Shown here piece after piece: positions 1 to 8,829 of a DNA stretch of 64,000 nucleotides. Position numbers and translations under genes: made by a program. The stretch is from Streptomyces rishiriensis (lineage in GTDB: Bacteria; Actinomycetota; Actinomycetes; Streptomycetales; Streptomycetaceae), in the NCBI RefSeq assembly GCF_030815485.1, contig NZ_JAUSWV010000002.1, positions 3,906,001-3,970,000 on the forward strand, in the 5' to 3' direction. How positions within the stretch are numbered: the stretch's first letter is position 1; each line of letters opens with the position of its first letter. The notes beneath the pieces were generated by a model, which was given only the letters and a program-made list of their open reading frames with translations, had not been told where the DNA came from and ran no database searches.

Positions 1-1489
1 GAACGCGCGGGCCGCCGGGCACGACGCCGAGCAGGTCGTGGACGCGCTCGTGCAGTACAGCCGCTACCCGGTGCCGCACGCGCTGCTCGTCGACATCGCC
101 GAGACGATGGACCGCTACGGCCGTCTGACCCTGAGCAAGCACCCGGCGCACGGCCTCGTGCTCACCACCACCGACCGGCCGGTGCTGGAGGAGATCCTGC
201 GCTCCAAGCGAGTCGCTCCGCTGGTCGGCGTCCGGATCGACCCGGACAGCGTCGCCGTGCACCCCTCCGAGCGCGGTCAGATCAAGCAGACGCTGCTGAA
301 GCTCGGCTGGCCGGCCGAGGACCTCGCGGGATACGTCGACGGCGAGGCGCATCCGATCGAGCTGGCCGAGGACGGCTGGGCGCTGCGGCCCTACCAGAAG
401 CAGGCGGTGGAGAACTTCTGGCACGGCGGCAGCGGGGTCGTGGTGCTGCCGTGCGGTGCGGGCAAGACCCTGGTCGGCGCCGGGGCGATGGCCCAGGCGA
501 AGTCGACCACGCTGATCCTCGTCACGAACACCGTCTCCGCACGGCAGTGGAAGCACGAGCTGGTGAAGCGGACGTCGCTGACCGAGGAGGAGATCGGCGA
601 GTACAGCGGGACGCGCAAGGAGATCCGGCCGGTCACCATCGCCACGTACCAGGTGCTCACGACCCGGCGGAAGGGCGTCTACCCGCACCTGGAGCTGTTC
701 GACTCCCGGGACTGGGGGCTCATCCTCTACGACGAGGTGCACCTGCTGCCGGCTCCGGTGTTCAAGTTCACGGCGGATCTCCAGGCACGTCGGCGTCTCG
801 GCCTGACCGCGACCCTCGTCCGCGAGGACGGCCGTGAGTCGGACGTGTTCTCCCTGATCGGTCCGAAGCGGTTCGACGCGCCGTGGAAGGAGATCGAGGC
901 GCAGGGCTACATCGCGCCCGCGGACTGCGTCGAGGTCCGGGTGAACCTGACGGACTCCGAGCGGCTGGCGTACGCGACCGCCGAGGCGGAGGAGAAGTAC
1001 CGCTTCTGCGCGACGACGGCGACGAAGCGCAAGGTGACGGAGGCGCTCGTCCGCCGCTTCGCGGGCCAGCAGATCCTGGTCATCGGCCAGTACATCGACC
1101 AGCTGGACGAGCTGGGCGAGCACCTGAACGCTCCGGTGATCAAGGGCGAGACCTCCAACGCGCAGCGCGAGAAGCTCTTCGACGCCTTCCGGCAGGGTGA
1201 GATCAGCGTCCTGGTGGTGTCCAAGGTCGCGAACTTCTCGATCGACCTGCCGGAGGCGACGGTCGCCATCCAGGTGTCGGGCACCTTCGGCTCCCGTCAG
1301 GAGGAGGCCCAGCGACTGGGCCGGGTCCTGCGCCCGAAGGCGGACGGCCACCAGGCCCACTTCTACTCGGTGGTGGCACGGGACACCCTCGACCAGGACT
1401 TCGCGGCGCACCGCCAGCGCTTCCTGGCGGAACAGGGCTACGCGTACCGGATCATGGACGCGGACGAGCTGCTCGCGGGTGAGGCCTGA
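1..1489 (+). CDS. XPB-type DNA repair helicase (5' end cut by the window)
   Basis: Superfamily 2 DNA helicase of the bacterial XPB/Ssl2 type, an ATP-dependent DNA unwinding enzyme linked to repair. The frame is open to the left edge (residues before the GTG at base 38 continue in frame), so the true start lies outside; about 495 residues are visible, against about 547 in Streptomyces homologues as I recall them. Seen: Walker A CGAGKT at bases 451-468, a DEVH box at 731-742, and motif VI (QRLGRVLR) near base 1310. The C-terminal end looks complete (TGA at 1487-1489). It converges with the small gene at 1491-1682. Family assignment is firm; the in vivo role in actinobacteria is less clear. Confidence 0.93.
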   Translation, partial: NARAAGHDAEQVVDALVQYSRYPVPHALLVDIAETMDRYGRLTLSKHPAHGLVLTTTDRPVLEEILRSKRVAPLVGVRIDPDSVAVHPSERGQIKQTLLKLGWPAEDLAGYVDGEAHPIELAEDGWALRPYQKQAVENFWHGGSGVVVLPCGAGKTLVGAGAMAQAKSTTLILVTNTVSARQWKHELVKRTSLTEEEIGEYSGTRKEIRPVTIATYQVLTTRRKGVYPHLELFDSRDWGLILYDEVHLLPAPVFKFTADLQARRRLGLTATLVREDGRESDVFSLIGPKRFDAPWKEIEAQGYIAPADCVEVRVNLTDSERLAYATAEAEEKYRFCATTATKRKVTEALVRRFAGQQILVIGQYIDQLDELGEHLNAPVIKGETSNAQREKLFDAFRQGEISVLVVSKVANFSIDLPEATVAIQVSGTFGSRQEEAQRLGRVLRPKADGHQAHFYSVVARDTLDQDFAAHRQRFLAEQGYAYRIMDADELLAGEA

Positions 1490-1490
1490 G

Positions 1491-1682
1491 TCATCCGCGG
1501 CGGCGGACGCCCGCTTCCTCGCCGTACCCGCCGAGAATGATCACGTCGAAGGCGGCGCCCGCGAAGACCTTCACGGCGCGCAGGGCGTCGCCGAGACGGT
1601 GGCGGTGCAGGTCGGGCGTATCGGACAGGGAGGTCGCGCCGGACGGGCGACCGGGGGCCGGGGTGATGGTCGCAGCACTCAT
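1491..1682 (-). CDS. Small hypothetical protein (63 aa)
   Basis: A short reading frame whose end nearly touches the helicase stop. It has an ATG at 1682 preceded by GGAG with a short (2 nt) spacer. The C-terminal half contains a hydrophobic patch (FAGAAFDVIILGGYGE) and ends in RRRG. I recall similar small proteins beside XPB in streptomycetes, but no function is known. A longer start at 1757 is open but lacks an RBS and adds low-complexity residues. Confidence 0.45.
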   Translation of the reverse strand: MSAATITPAPGRPSGATSLSDTPDLHRHRLGDALRAVKVFAGAAFDVIILGGYGEEAGVRRRG

Positions 1683-1862
1683 GTCTCCATGATGCGAGCC
1701 GCGGCGTAAAGCGGGCATCGGTCCCAGGTCCCCATTCGGCGTACTACTCCGGTACACCTGCGGGCGGGGTGTCCCCTACGGGACGGACGGCCGTCGGGCA
1801 GGGGTGGGAGGGCTCCCGGTGGACGGAGCGGGCCGGCACCGGGAGGCGTCCCGATAAACGCG

Positions 1863-1893
1863 TTGGCACGCCTCTCTCTCGTTCACCTACAAT
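1863..1893 (+). promoter_or_regulatory. Candidate promoter of helR
   Basis: TTGGCA (1863-1868) and TACAAT (1888-1893) are separated by 19 nt, about 100 nt before the TTG start of the HelR-like gene. The rest of 1683-1992 shows no gene. The rifamycin-associated element expected before inducible helR genes (a GGGGCTTGC / GCAAGCCCC palindrome) is not visible here. Confidence 0.4.
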
Positions 1894-1992
1894 CTCCGCT
1901 CTTGCCCGCCTCCCTTTCCGGAGTGCCGCCGTCCGGACGGAAACCGGACGGACCCACCCCAGCGCCCCCTCAGCCGGTCCGGAGGCACCCCC

Positions 1993-4071
1993 TTGTCCAC
2001 GCCGTCCACACCGTCCACGTCCGTCGACGACGATCCGCTCGCCCGCGAACGCGCCCACCTCAGCTCCTCCCGGCGGGCGCTGCGCGCCATGCGCGAGGAC
2101 GTCGAAGCCCTCGACATCAGCGACGTCACCGCGAACTGGGTCAACGCCCGGATCCTGGAACGCCAGATGGGCGAGCGGATCAAGGCGCTCGCCGACCTCA
2201 GCGACACCCCGCTGTTCTTCGGCCGGCTCGACTACCTGCACGCTCCCGGCGCCGAGCGGGCGGAGGGCGCGGAGGGGGAGCAGTTCTACATCGGGCGACG
2301 GCATGTGCACGACGGCGACGGCGACCCGATGGTCGTCGACTGGCGTGCGCCGGTCTCGCAGCCGTTCTACCGGGCGTCGAAGAAGGACCCGATGGACGTC
2401 GGGCTGCGCCGCCGCTTCGGGTACACCGGCGGCGACCTCACCGCCTACGAGGACGAGCATCTGTCCGACCCGGCGGAGACGGCGCGGACCAGCAAGCTGC
2501 TCCAGCGGGAGATCGAGCGGCCCCGTGTCGGACCGATGCGTGACATCGTCGCCACCATCCAGCCCGAGCAGGACGAGATCGTGCGCAGCGGGCTGGGCGG
2601 GACGGTCTGCGTCCAGGGAGGCCCGGGTACCGGTAAGACGGCCGTCGGTCTGCACCGGGTGGCGTATCTGCTGTACGCCCACCGCGAGCGGCTCGCCCGC
2701 ACCGGCACGCTGGTCATCGGACCGAACCGGTCGTTCCTGCACTACATCGAGCAGGTGCTGCCGGCGCTGGGCGAGTTGGCGGTGCGCCAGGGCACGGTCG
2801 ACGACCTGGTGGCCCACGTCGAGGTGCGGGGCACGGACGACGCGGCGGCGGCGATGGTCAAGGGGGACGCGAGGATGGCGGAGGTGCTGCGGCGCGCCCT
2901 GTACTCGCACGTCAGCATGCCGGGCGAACCGCTCGTCGTCGTGCGCGGCTCGCGGCGGTGGCGGCTTCCGGCGTACGAGATCGAGGAGATGGTCCGGGAG
3001 TTGCTGGACCGGGGCATCCGCTACGGCGCCGCCCGCGAGGCCCTGCCGCAGCGCATCGCGCACGCCGTGCTGGTGCAGATGGAACGCTCGGGCGAGGCAC
3101 CGGACGACCGGGTGCAGGACGCCGTCGCCCGCAACAGCGCGGTGAAGGCGGCCGTGAAGGAGGTCTGGCCGGCCGTCGAACCGGCGAAGCTGGTCCTTCG
3201 GCTGCTCACGGACGCGGACTTCCTCGCCGAGCACGCGAAGGGCGTGCTGACCGAGGACGAGCAGAAGACCATCCTGTGGGCGCTGCCGGGATCCGGCAGA
3301 AGGCCGGCCCGGTCCGTGAAGGCGGCCAGGTGGTCGGCGGCGGACGCGGTGCTGATCGACGAGGCGACCGACCTCGTCGAGCGCACCCACTCCCTGGGAC
3401 ATGTGGTCCTGGACGAGGCGCAGGACCTGTCCCCCATGCAGTACCGGGCGGTCGGCCGCCGCTGTACGACGGGTTCGGCGACCGTGCTGGGCGACCTGGC
3501 GCAGGGCACCACGCCGTGGGCGACCCGCAGCTGGCAGGAGGCCCTCGGTCACCTGGGCAAGGCGGAGGCGGTGATCGAGGAACTGACGGCGGGTTTCCGC
3601 GTGCCGACGGACGTCATCACCTACGCCTCGCGTCTGCTCCCGTACATCGCGCCGGGTCTGACCCCCGTCGCCTCGGTCCGCGAGAACCCCGGCTTCTTCG
3701 ACCTCCGGCCGGTGACCGGCACCGCCGAGGTCGTCGCGGCCTGCGAGGAGCTGCTGCGCAACGAGGGGTCGACGGGCCTGATCGCGGCCGACGCCCGGAT
3801 CCCGGAGCTGGCCGAGGCGCTGACGGCGTCGGGCATCGGCTTCCTCGCCCCGGGCGAGGAGACGACGGCCGAGACCCGCCTCACCCTGGTCCCGGCCTCC
3901 CTGGCCAAGGGTCTGGAGTACGACTACGTCGTCCTGGACGAGCCCCGGGCGGTGGTCGACGGCGAGCCGGACGAGCGGACGGGCCTGCGGCGGCTGTACG
4001 TGGCGCTGACCCGAGCGGTGTCGGGCCTGATCGTGACGCACGCGGCCGCGCTGCCGCCCCAGCTCGCCTGA
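1993..4071 (+). CDS. helR: HelD/HelR-type RNA polymerase recycling ATPase
   Basis: UvrD-like superfamily 1 ATPase of the HelD class, which in actinobacteria (HelR) pulls RNA polymerase off nucleic acid and protects against rifamycins. Seen: an N-terminal coiled-coil-like region (residues 10-75), a Walker A motif GGPGTGKT at 209-216, a DEAQD Walker B box at 474-478, and a C-terminal SF1 motif with EYDYVVLDEP followed by LYVALTRA. The 692 aa length fits HelR. The TTG start at 1993 is chosen because GGAGG lies 7 nt before it. It converges with cutC (15 nt gap). HelR rather than a generic helicase is inferred from the N-terminal arm and the lack of classical UvrD length. Confidence 0.85.
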   Translation: MSTPSTPSTSVDDDPLARERAHLSSSRRALRAMREDVEALDISDVTANWVNARILERQMGERIKALADLSDTPLFFGRLDYLHAPGAERAEGAEGEQFYIGRRHVHDGDGDPMVVDWRAPVSQPFYRASKKDPMDVGLRRRFGYTGGDLTAYEDEHLSDPAETARTSKLLQREIERPRVGPMRDIVATIQPEQDEIVRSGLGGTVCVQGGPGTGKTAVGLHRVAYLLYAHRERLARTGTLVIGPNRSFLHYIEQVLPALGELAVRQGTVDDLVAHVEVRGTDDAAAAMVKGDARMAEVLRRALYSHVSMPGEPLVVVRGSRRWRLPAYEIEEMVRELLDRGIRYGAAREALPQRIAHAVLVQMERSGEAPDDRVQDAVARNSAVKAAVKEVWPAVEPAKLVLRLLTDADFLAEHAKGVLTEDEQKTILWALPGSGRRPARSVKAARWSAADAVLIDEATDLVERTHSLGHVVLDEAQDLSPMQYRAVGRRCTTGSATVLGDLAQGTTPWATRSWQEALGHLGKAEAVIEELTAGFRVPTDVITYASRLLPYIAPGLTPVASVRENPGFFDLRPVTGTAEVVAACEELLRNEGSTGLIAADARIPELAEALTASGIGFLAPGEETTAETRLTLVPASLAKGLEYDYVVLDEPRAVVDGEPDERTGLRRLYVALTRAVSGLIVTHAAALPPQLA

Positions 4072-4086
4072 CCGGCCCGGCCGCGT

Positions 4087-4806
4087 CTACGCGTCCCGCT
4101 CGTCCTGCTTCCCGTCCACCGCGAGCCGCCATTCCCGCACGGCGGCCGCCGACACGGGCCCGGTCCAGCCGTCCGGCCGGGCCGCGCCGCCGATGTGGAA
4201 GGCGTCGACGCCTCCCGCCCTCAGCACCGGCACATGGTCGAGGCGCAGCCCGCCGCCGACGAGGAGCTGCTGCTCGTACCCCTGCTCCCCGCCCCGTGCC
4301 GCCTCGGCGAGGAGGGTGGGCAGGCCGGTGTCGACGCCGGTGGCGGAACCGGCCGTGAGGTAGGTGTCCAGGCCGGGCAGGCCGTCGAGCTGTTTGCGCA
4401 GGGCGTCGCGGTCGCCGGCGTGGTCGAGGGCGCGGTGGAAGGTCCAGCGGCAGCCGTCCAGCTCGGCGACGATCCGCTCCACCGCGGCCAGGTCCGCCCC
4501 GCCGTCCGCGTCGAGGAATCCGAGCACGAACTCGTCCGCACCGGCCGTCCGCAGCTCGCCGGCGACCCGTACCAGGGAGTCGATCTGCTCGGCGGGTCCC
4601 GCCGCGAAGCCGTCGGAGTGTCTGAGCATCACGCGCAGGGAGAGGTCGACGGCGGCCCGGATCGCGGCGAAGACCGCGACCGGCGGGGTGAGCCCGTCGG
4701 CGGCCATGTCGGTGACCAGCTCGAGGCGGTCCGCGCCTCCGGTCTGGGCGGCGACCGCGTCCTCGACGTCGAGGGCGATCACCTCCAGAACTGCACGCTT
4801 GCTCAT
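4087..4806 (-). CDS. cutC: CutC family protein
   Basis: A single TIM-barrel protein of the CutC family, historically tied to copper homeostasis, although that role is doubtful in many bacteria. Family signatures seen: an N-terminal LEVIALDVEDA stretch, GADRLEL, VMLRHSDGFAAG in place of the usual IRPR region, GFLDADG, TFHRALD and LLVGGGL. The 239 aa length is normal. The ATG at 4806 is preferred over one 33 nt upstream because the family starts close to the first beta strand. It stands alone, convergent with helR and divergent from the HD gene at 4912. Confidence 0.88.
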   Translation of the reverse strand: MSKRAVLEVIALDVEDAVAAQTGGADRLELVTDMAADGLTPPVAVFAAIRAAVDLSLRVMLRHSDGFAAGPAEQIDSLVRVAGELRTAGADEFVLGFLDADGGADLAAVERIVAELDGCRWTFHRALDHAGDRDALRKQLDGLPGLDTYLTAGSATGVDTGLPTLLAEAARGGEQGYEQQLLVGGGLRLDHVPVLRAGGVDAFHIGGAARPDGWTGPVSAAAVREWRLAVDGKQDERDA

Positions 4807-4911
4807 GGCACCCCATTCGTCGGCGTTCATCGGCCCCACTGGGCGGCTACAGGTCTAGTCCAATTCAAGAATACGCCGGAGAACCCCCGCCGCACGCGCG
4901 ACAATGGGGCC

Positions 4912-5556
4912 ATGGCCGATCTCGACGCCCTGCGCACCCGTTTCAGCCACACCCTGGACAGGACCCGGGGCCCGGCCGCCGGTCCCGACCCGGCGCCGTA
5001 CTGCGACGACCTCCTCGCCCGCTGGCAGGAGCCGCAGCGCCGCTACCACACGCTCAAGCACCTCACCGACGTCCTCGACCGCGTCGACGTGCTCGCGGAG
5101 CACGCCGCCGACCCGGACGTCGTCCGGCTGGCCGCCTGGTTCCACGACGCCGTCTACCTTCCCGACCGGTCCGAGAACGAGGAGCGCTCCGCCCGTCTCG
5201 CCGAGCGCGCCCTGCCCGAGGCGGGTGTGTCGCCGGAGCGGACCGCCGAGGTCGCGAGGCTCGTCCGGCTCACCGTCACCCACGATCCGTCCGACGACGA
5301 CCTCGACGGCCAGGTGCTGTGCGACGCCGACCTCGCGATCCTCGCCGCCCCGCCGACCGCGTACGCCGCCTACACCGCCGCCGTCCGCGAGGAGTACCAC
5401 TTCGTCCCCAGCGACGCCTTCCGGGCCGGCCGGGCGGACATCCTGCGTCAACTCCTCGACCTGCCCCGGCTGTTCAGGACGCCGTACGGGAGCGAGCGGT
5501 GGGAGGCCACGGCCCGCTACAACCTGCGGGGCGAGCTGGAACTGCTCACCTCGTGA
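4912..5556 (+). CDS. HD-domain metal-dependent hydrolase
   Basis: Predicted metal-dependent phosphohydrolase of 214 aa. Metal ligands seen: H46 and H50 in RYHTLKH, then H78-D79 in WFHDAVY, as in the HD superfamily; the later Asp is probably in LCDADLAIL. The substrate is unknown. The ATG at 4912 is 6 nt after GACAAT, a near -10 box, so the mRNA may be leaderless. The stop overlaps the GTG of the following GNAT gene by 4 nt, so the two are probably translationally coupled. Confidence 0.82.
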   Translation: MADLDALRTRFSHTLDRTRGPAAGPDPAPYCDDLLARWQEPQRRYHTLKHLTDVLDRVDVLAEHAADPDVVRLAAWFHDAVYLPDRSENEERSARLAERALPEAGVSPERTAEVARLVRLTVTHDPSDDDLDGQVLCDADLAILAAPPTAYAAYTAAVREEYHFVPSDAFRAGRADILRQLLDLPRLFRTPYGSERWEATARYNLRGELELLTS

Positions 5557-6062
5557 CCACCCCGCGCATCCCCGCCGGACGCCTCACCCTCGAGGGCGTC
5601 TCGCCCAGCGCCGCCGCCGGACTGCGGGCGGGCGGCGGCGGCGGCTTCGTCTGGCTCGGGGGCGGACCGTTCGAGGGGACGCGGGACGCCGCCGGGACGA
5701 TGGTGCGGGCGTTCGTGTCCGGCGTGCACCGGCCGGAGTTCGGCATGTACGTCCTGGTGCGACGGGAGGACGGCCGGGCCGTCGGCAGCGTGAGCTTTCA
5801 CGCCGCCCCCGACGACGACGGCCGTACGGAGATCGGCTACGACCTGGTCGAGGCGGCCCGTGGCCACGGCTACGCGACCGAGGCGCTGCGCGCGCTGGCC
5901 GGCTGGGCGCTGGCGCGGGACGACGTACGACGCCTGTTCGCGGTCGTCGGGCGGACCAACGCCCCCTCCCGGCACGTGCTCGAACGGGCCGGGTTCGTCA
6001 AGGTCGGCGGAGGCGACGAGGAGGACGCGTACGAGCTGCGCGGGCGGGAGCACCCGGCGTAA
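5553..6062 (+). CDS. GNAT family N-acetyltransferase
   Basis: 169 aa acetyltransferase of the RimJ/RimL-like GNAT type, which transfers acetyl from acetyl-CoA to an amine or a protein N-terminus. The acetyl-CoA loop is visible as EAARGHGYATEAL (about residues 100-112) and the C-terminal strand as NAPSRHVLERAGF. The GTG start at 5553 overlaps the stop of the HD gene (GTGA), and there is no good independent RBS, which fits coupling. The substrate cannot be told from sequence. Confidence 0.85.
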   Translation: MTTPRIPAGRLTLEGVSPSAAAGLRAGGGGGFVWLGGGPFEGTRDAAGTMVRAFVSGVHRPEFGMYVLVRREDGRAVGSVSFHAAPDDDGRTEIGYDLVEAARGHGYATEALRALAGWALARDDVRRLFAVVGRTNAPSRHVLERAGFVKVGGGDEEDAYELRGREHPA

Positions 6063-6217
6063 GGGTCGCCGCCGCCCGGAACGCCCGCACCCGAACCCCC
6101 GCCCGGCCCTGTCGCGACCCGCCGCCTCCCGGCCCGCCCGCCTGCCGGCCCACCTGGCTCCCGGTCGGCGTGCCCCCCGGCTTGCCCGCCTTCCGGTCCG
6201 TCTGCCTTCCGGCTTGT

Positions 6218-6484
6218 CTACCTTCCCGCGAACTTGCGTCTGCGGAGGCCGGCCGCCGTCAGCAGGCGCACCACCTCGCGACTGCTCACCTCTACCGCGC
6301 CGGCCGCCACCACCTCGGTGTAGCGGTGCGACGGGATGTCGTAGTGATCGCGCTCGAAGGCGCGTCGCGGGACGTCCAACGCCTCGGCGAACGCGTGCAG
6401 TTCGCCGTACGAGACATCGCTGACGAGGTGGGACCACATGCGGCCGTGCCCCGGCCAGTCCGGCGGGTCGATGTAGACGGTCAC
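6218..6484 (-). CDS. DUF4031 domain protein
   Basis: 88 aa protein matching the DUF4031 family (starts VYIDPPDWPGHGRMWSHL, contains RRAFERDHYDIP). The function is unknown. GTG start with GAGG 5 nt upstream. It lies 7 nt downstream of the 6492-6875 gene, so the two form an operon transcribed leftwards. Bases 6063-6217 downstream hold only C-rich, low-complexity sequence. Confidence 0.8.
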   Translation of the reverse strand: MTVYIDPPDWPGHGRMWSHLVSDVSYGELHAFAEALDVPRRAFERDHYDIPSHRYTEVVAAGAVEVSSREVVRLLTAAGLRRRKFAGR

Positions 6485-6491
6485 GAGAGCC

Positions 6492-6875
6492 TCACGAGGA
6501 CGACCCGCTTCCCAGGGCCGGCCCCAGCGAGCCCACCGAGGCGACCTTCACCCCCGCCTTGTGGCACACCCAGTGCGGATCGGGGCCGAGTTCGGGCTCG
6601 ACCTCGAGGGCGTGCGGGTCGCCGGAGCCGCAGACCGGGCAGACGGGCCAGCGCCCATGCCGTTCCAGCAGCGCGTCCTGCACGTCCTGCGCCACGAGTC
6701 CGGCCACGTACGCCACGCCGTCCGGCCATTGCTCGACCCACCAGCGCCGCTGCACCACGGAGTCCTCGACCAACGACACCACGTCCGCCGCGGCGACCTC
6801 GCCCGAGGCCAGGTCGGCCAGCACGAGGGCGCGTGCCGTGTGCAACGCCTGTTCCAGGGGGCTGATGGGGTCCAT
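6492..6875 (-). CDS. Hypothetical protein with a C-terminal CxxC
   Basis: 127 aa protein that I recognise only as conserved in streptomycetes. The N-terminal two thirds are helical and acidic (PLEQALHTARALVLADLA). A CPVC pair near residue 85 and a later WVCHKAG could form part of a zinc site, since the pattern CPVCGSGDPH resembles a half zinc ribbon. The start at 6875 is chosen because the first residues match the helical domain; upstream is CACAAT, 6 nt from the ATG. Probably co-transcribed with the DUF4031 gene. Confidence 0.7.
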   Translation of the reverse strand: MDPISPLEQALHTARALVLADLASGEVAAADVVSLVEDSVVQRRWWVEQWPDGVAYVAGLVAQDVQDALLERHGRWPVCPVCGSGDPHALEVEPELGPDPHWVCHKAGVKVASVGSLGPALGSGSSS

Positions 6876-6913
6876 GCCCCCATTGTGCGCACTCTTGACC
6901 CCGAGCCCGAACA

Positions 6914-6926
6914 GAAAATAGCTTTC
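6914..6926 (+). promoter_or_regulatory. Candidate MurR/RpiR operator
   Basis: A GAAA-N5-TTTC inverted repeat just before the regulator's GTG start and inside the short divergent intergenic region. RpiR/MurR-type regulators are often reported to bind GAAA/TTTC-rich palindromes, so autoregulation is a reasonable inference; no binding data are available here. Confidence 0.4.
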
Positions 6927-6930
6927 AGAG

Positions 6931-7824
6931 GTGACCAAGGCCGTGAAGGAAACCTTCAGTCCCGATCCCGCCGCCCTCGCCGCCAAGGTCCGCACCCTGG
7001 CCCCCTCCCTGACCCGCTCCATGCGCCGCGTCGCCGAAGCCGTCGCGAACGACCCGGCGGGCTGCGCCGCTCTCACCGTCACCGGCCTCGCCGAACACAC
7101 CGGCACCAGTGAGGCGACCGTCGTGCGCACCGCCCGCCTCCTCGGCTATCCCGGCTACCGCGACCTGCGGCTCGCCCTCGCCGGGCTGGCGGCGCACCAG
7201 CGGTCCGGGCGGGCGCCCGCCCTCACCACCGACATCGCCGTCGACGATCCGCTGGCGGACGTGGTCGCCAAACTCGCCCACGACGAACGGCAGACCCTCG
7301 CCGACACCGCCGCCGCCCTCGACACCGGCCAGCTCGAGGCCGCCGTCGCCGCGGCGGCGGCCGCACGGCGCATCGACGTGTACGGCGTCGGGGCGTCCGG
7401 GCTCGTCGCCCAGGACCTCACCCAGAAGCTCCTGCGGATCGGGCTCATCGCGCACGCCCACAGCGACACCCACCTCGCGGTGACCACCGCGGTCCAACTC
7501 GCCTCCGGCGACCTCGCGATCGCCATCACGCATTCCGGTGCGACGCGCGACGTCATCGAACCGCTGCGGGTGGCGTTCGAGCACGGGGCCACCACCGTCG
7601 CCGTCACCGGACGGCCGAACAGCGCGGTGACGCAGTACGCCGATCACGTGCTGGCCACGTCGACCGCGCGCGAGAGCGAGCTGCGCCCGGCGGCGATGTC
7701 GTCCCGGACAAGTCAGCTGCTGGTGGTCGACTGCCTGTTCGTGGGGGTGGCCCAGCGCACCTACGCGACGGCCGCGCCGGCGTTGGCCGCGTCGTACGAG
7801 GCGTTGGCGCACCGGCACCGGTAG
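6931..7824 (+). CDS. MurR/RpiR family transcriptional regulator
   Basis: 297 aa regulator with an N-terminal RpiR helix-turn-helix (residues about 1-80; SEATVVRTARLLGYPGYRDLRLAL) and a C-terminal SIS sugar-phosphate-binding domain (about 120-260; YGVGASGLVAQDL, ITHSGATRDVIEPL). It sits 53 nt upstream of murQ in the same direction, so the likely ligand is MurNAc-6-phosphate. GTG start at 6931; a second GTG at 6943 is possible. A GAAA-N5-TTTC palindrome lies just upstream. Confidence 0.9.
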   Translation: MTKAVKETFSPDPAALAAKVRTLAPSLTRSMRRVAEAVANDPAGCAALTVTGLAEHTGTSEATVVRTARLLGYPGYRDLRLALAGLAAHQRSGRAPALTTDIAVDDPLADVVAKLAHDERQTLADTAAALDTGQLEAAVAAAAAARRIDVYGVGASGLVAQDLTQKLLRIGLIAHAHSDTHLAVTTAVQLASGDLAIAITHSGATRDVIEPLRVAFEHGATTVAVTGRPNSAVTQYADHVLATSTARESELRPAAMSSRTSQLLVVDCLFVGVAQRTYATAAPALAASYEALAHRHR

Positions 7825-7877
7825 ACCGTGGTGGTGCAGACAGTTGTCCCGACCCGCACCGGAAAGAGCCACCTCCG

Positions 7878-8813
7878 ATGACCTCCCAGCCCGACCCCAG
7901 CGAGCTGCGCGCCGCGCTCGAAACCCTCACCACCGAAGCCTTCCGCTCCGATCTCGCCGAGATCGACCGGCTCCCGACCCTCGACATCGCCCGCCTCATG
8001 AACGGGGAGGACACCGAGGTCCCCACCGCCGTCGGGGCGCGGCTTGCGCAGATCGCCGCCGTCATCGACGCCGTCGCCGCCCGCATGGCCCGAGGTGGCC
8101 GGCTGGTCTACGCCGGTGCCGGCACCGCCGGACGGCTCGGGGTGCTCGACGCCTCCGAGTGCCCGCCGACCTTCAACACCGGGCCCGGCCAGGTCGTCGG
8201 GCTGATCGCCGGTGGCCCGGCGGCGGTGGTCACCTCCGTCGAGGGCGCCGAGGACTCCGCGGAGCTCGCCGAAGCCGATCTGGCCGCCCTCGTACTCACG
8301 CCCGACGACACCGTGGTCGGCGTCTCCGCCTCCGGCCGCACCCCGTACGCCGTCGGCGCCGTGCGCTACGCGCGGGCCCGGGGCGCCCTGACCGTCGGGC
8401 TGGCCTGCAACCCGGACAGCGAGCTGGCCGCCGCCGCCGAGCACGGCATCGAGGTGGTCGTGGGGGCGGAGCTGCTCACCGGCTCCACCCGGCTGAAGGC
8501 GGGCACCGCCCAGAAACTGGTCCTGAACATGATCTCGACGATCACGATGATCCGGCTGGGCAAGACCTACGGGAACCTGATGGTCGACGTCCGCGCCTCC
8601 AACGAGAAGCTGCGCGCCCGTTCACGGCGGATCGTCGCGCTGGCGACCGGGGCGGCCGAGCCGGAGATCGAGGCCGCCCTCGCGGCCACCGACGGCGAGG
8701 TGAAGAACGCGATCCTCGCCCTGCTGGCCGGCGTGGACGGGCCGACGGCCGCCCGCCTTCTGGAGGAGTCCGGGGGACATCTGCGCGCCGCGCTCGGTGC
8801 GGCGCGCGGCTGA
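7878..8813 (+). CDS. murQ: N-acetylmuramic acid 6-phosphate etherase
   Basis: MurQ cleaves the D-lactyl ether of MurNAc-6-phosphate, giving GlcNAc-6-phosphate and lactate, in cytoplasmic cell-wall sugar recycling. The 311 aa length is typical. Seen: the GAGTAGRLGVLDASE SIS motif (about residues 80-94), the family stretch ECPPTFNTGPGQV, and GVSASGRTPY. It follows the RpiR regulator and precedes a MurNAc-type PTS permease by 16 nt, which is strong context. The GlcNAc-6-P produced would feed nagA, also in this window. Confidence 0.95.
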   Translation: MTSQPDPSELRAALETLTTEAFRSDLAEIDRLPTLDIARLMNGEDTEVPTAVGARLAQIAAVIDAVAARMARGGRLVYAGAGTAGRLGVLDASECPPTFNTGPGQVVGLIAGGPAAVVTSVEGAEDSAELAEADLAALVLTPDDTVVGVSASGRTPYAVGAVRYARARGALTVGLACNPDSELAAAAEHGIEVVVGAELLTGSTRLKAGTAQKLVLNMISTITMIRLGKTYGNLMVDVRASNEKLRARSRRIVALATGAAEPEIEAALAATDGEVKNAILALLAGVDGPTAARLLEESGGHLRAALGAARG

Positions 8814-8829
8814 GCCGCACGCTCGGGGG

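Noticed and set aside
1744..4041. 765-residue minus-strand frame opposite helR
   Set aside because: Shadow frame of the helicase; Arg/His/Gly-rich with no domain.
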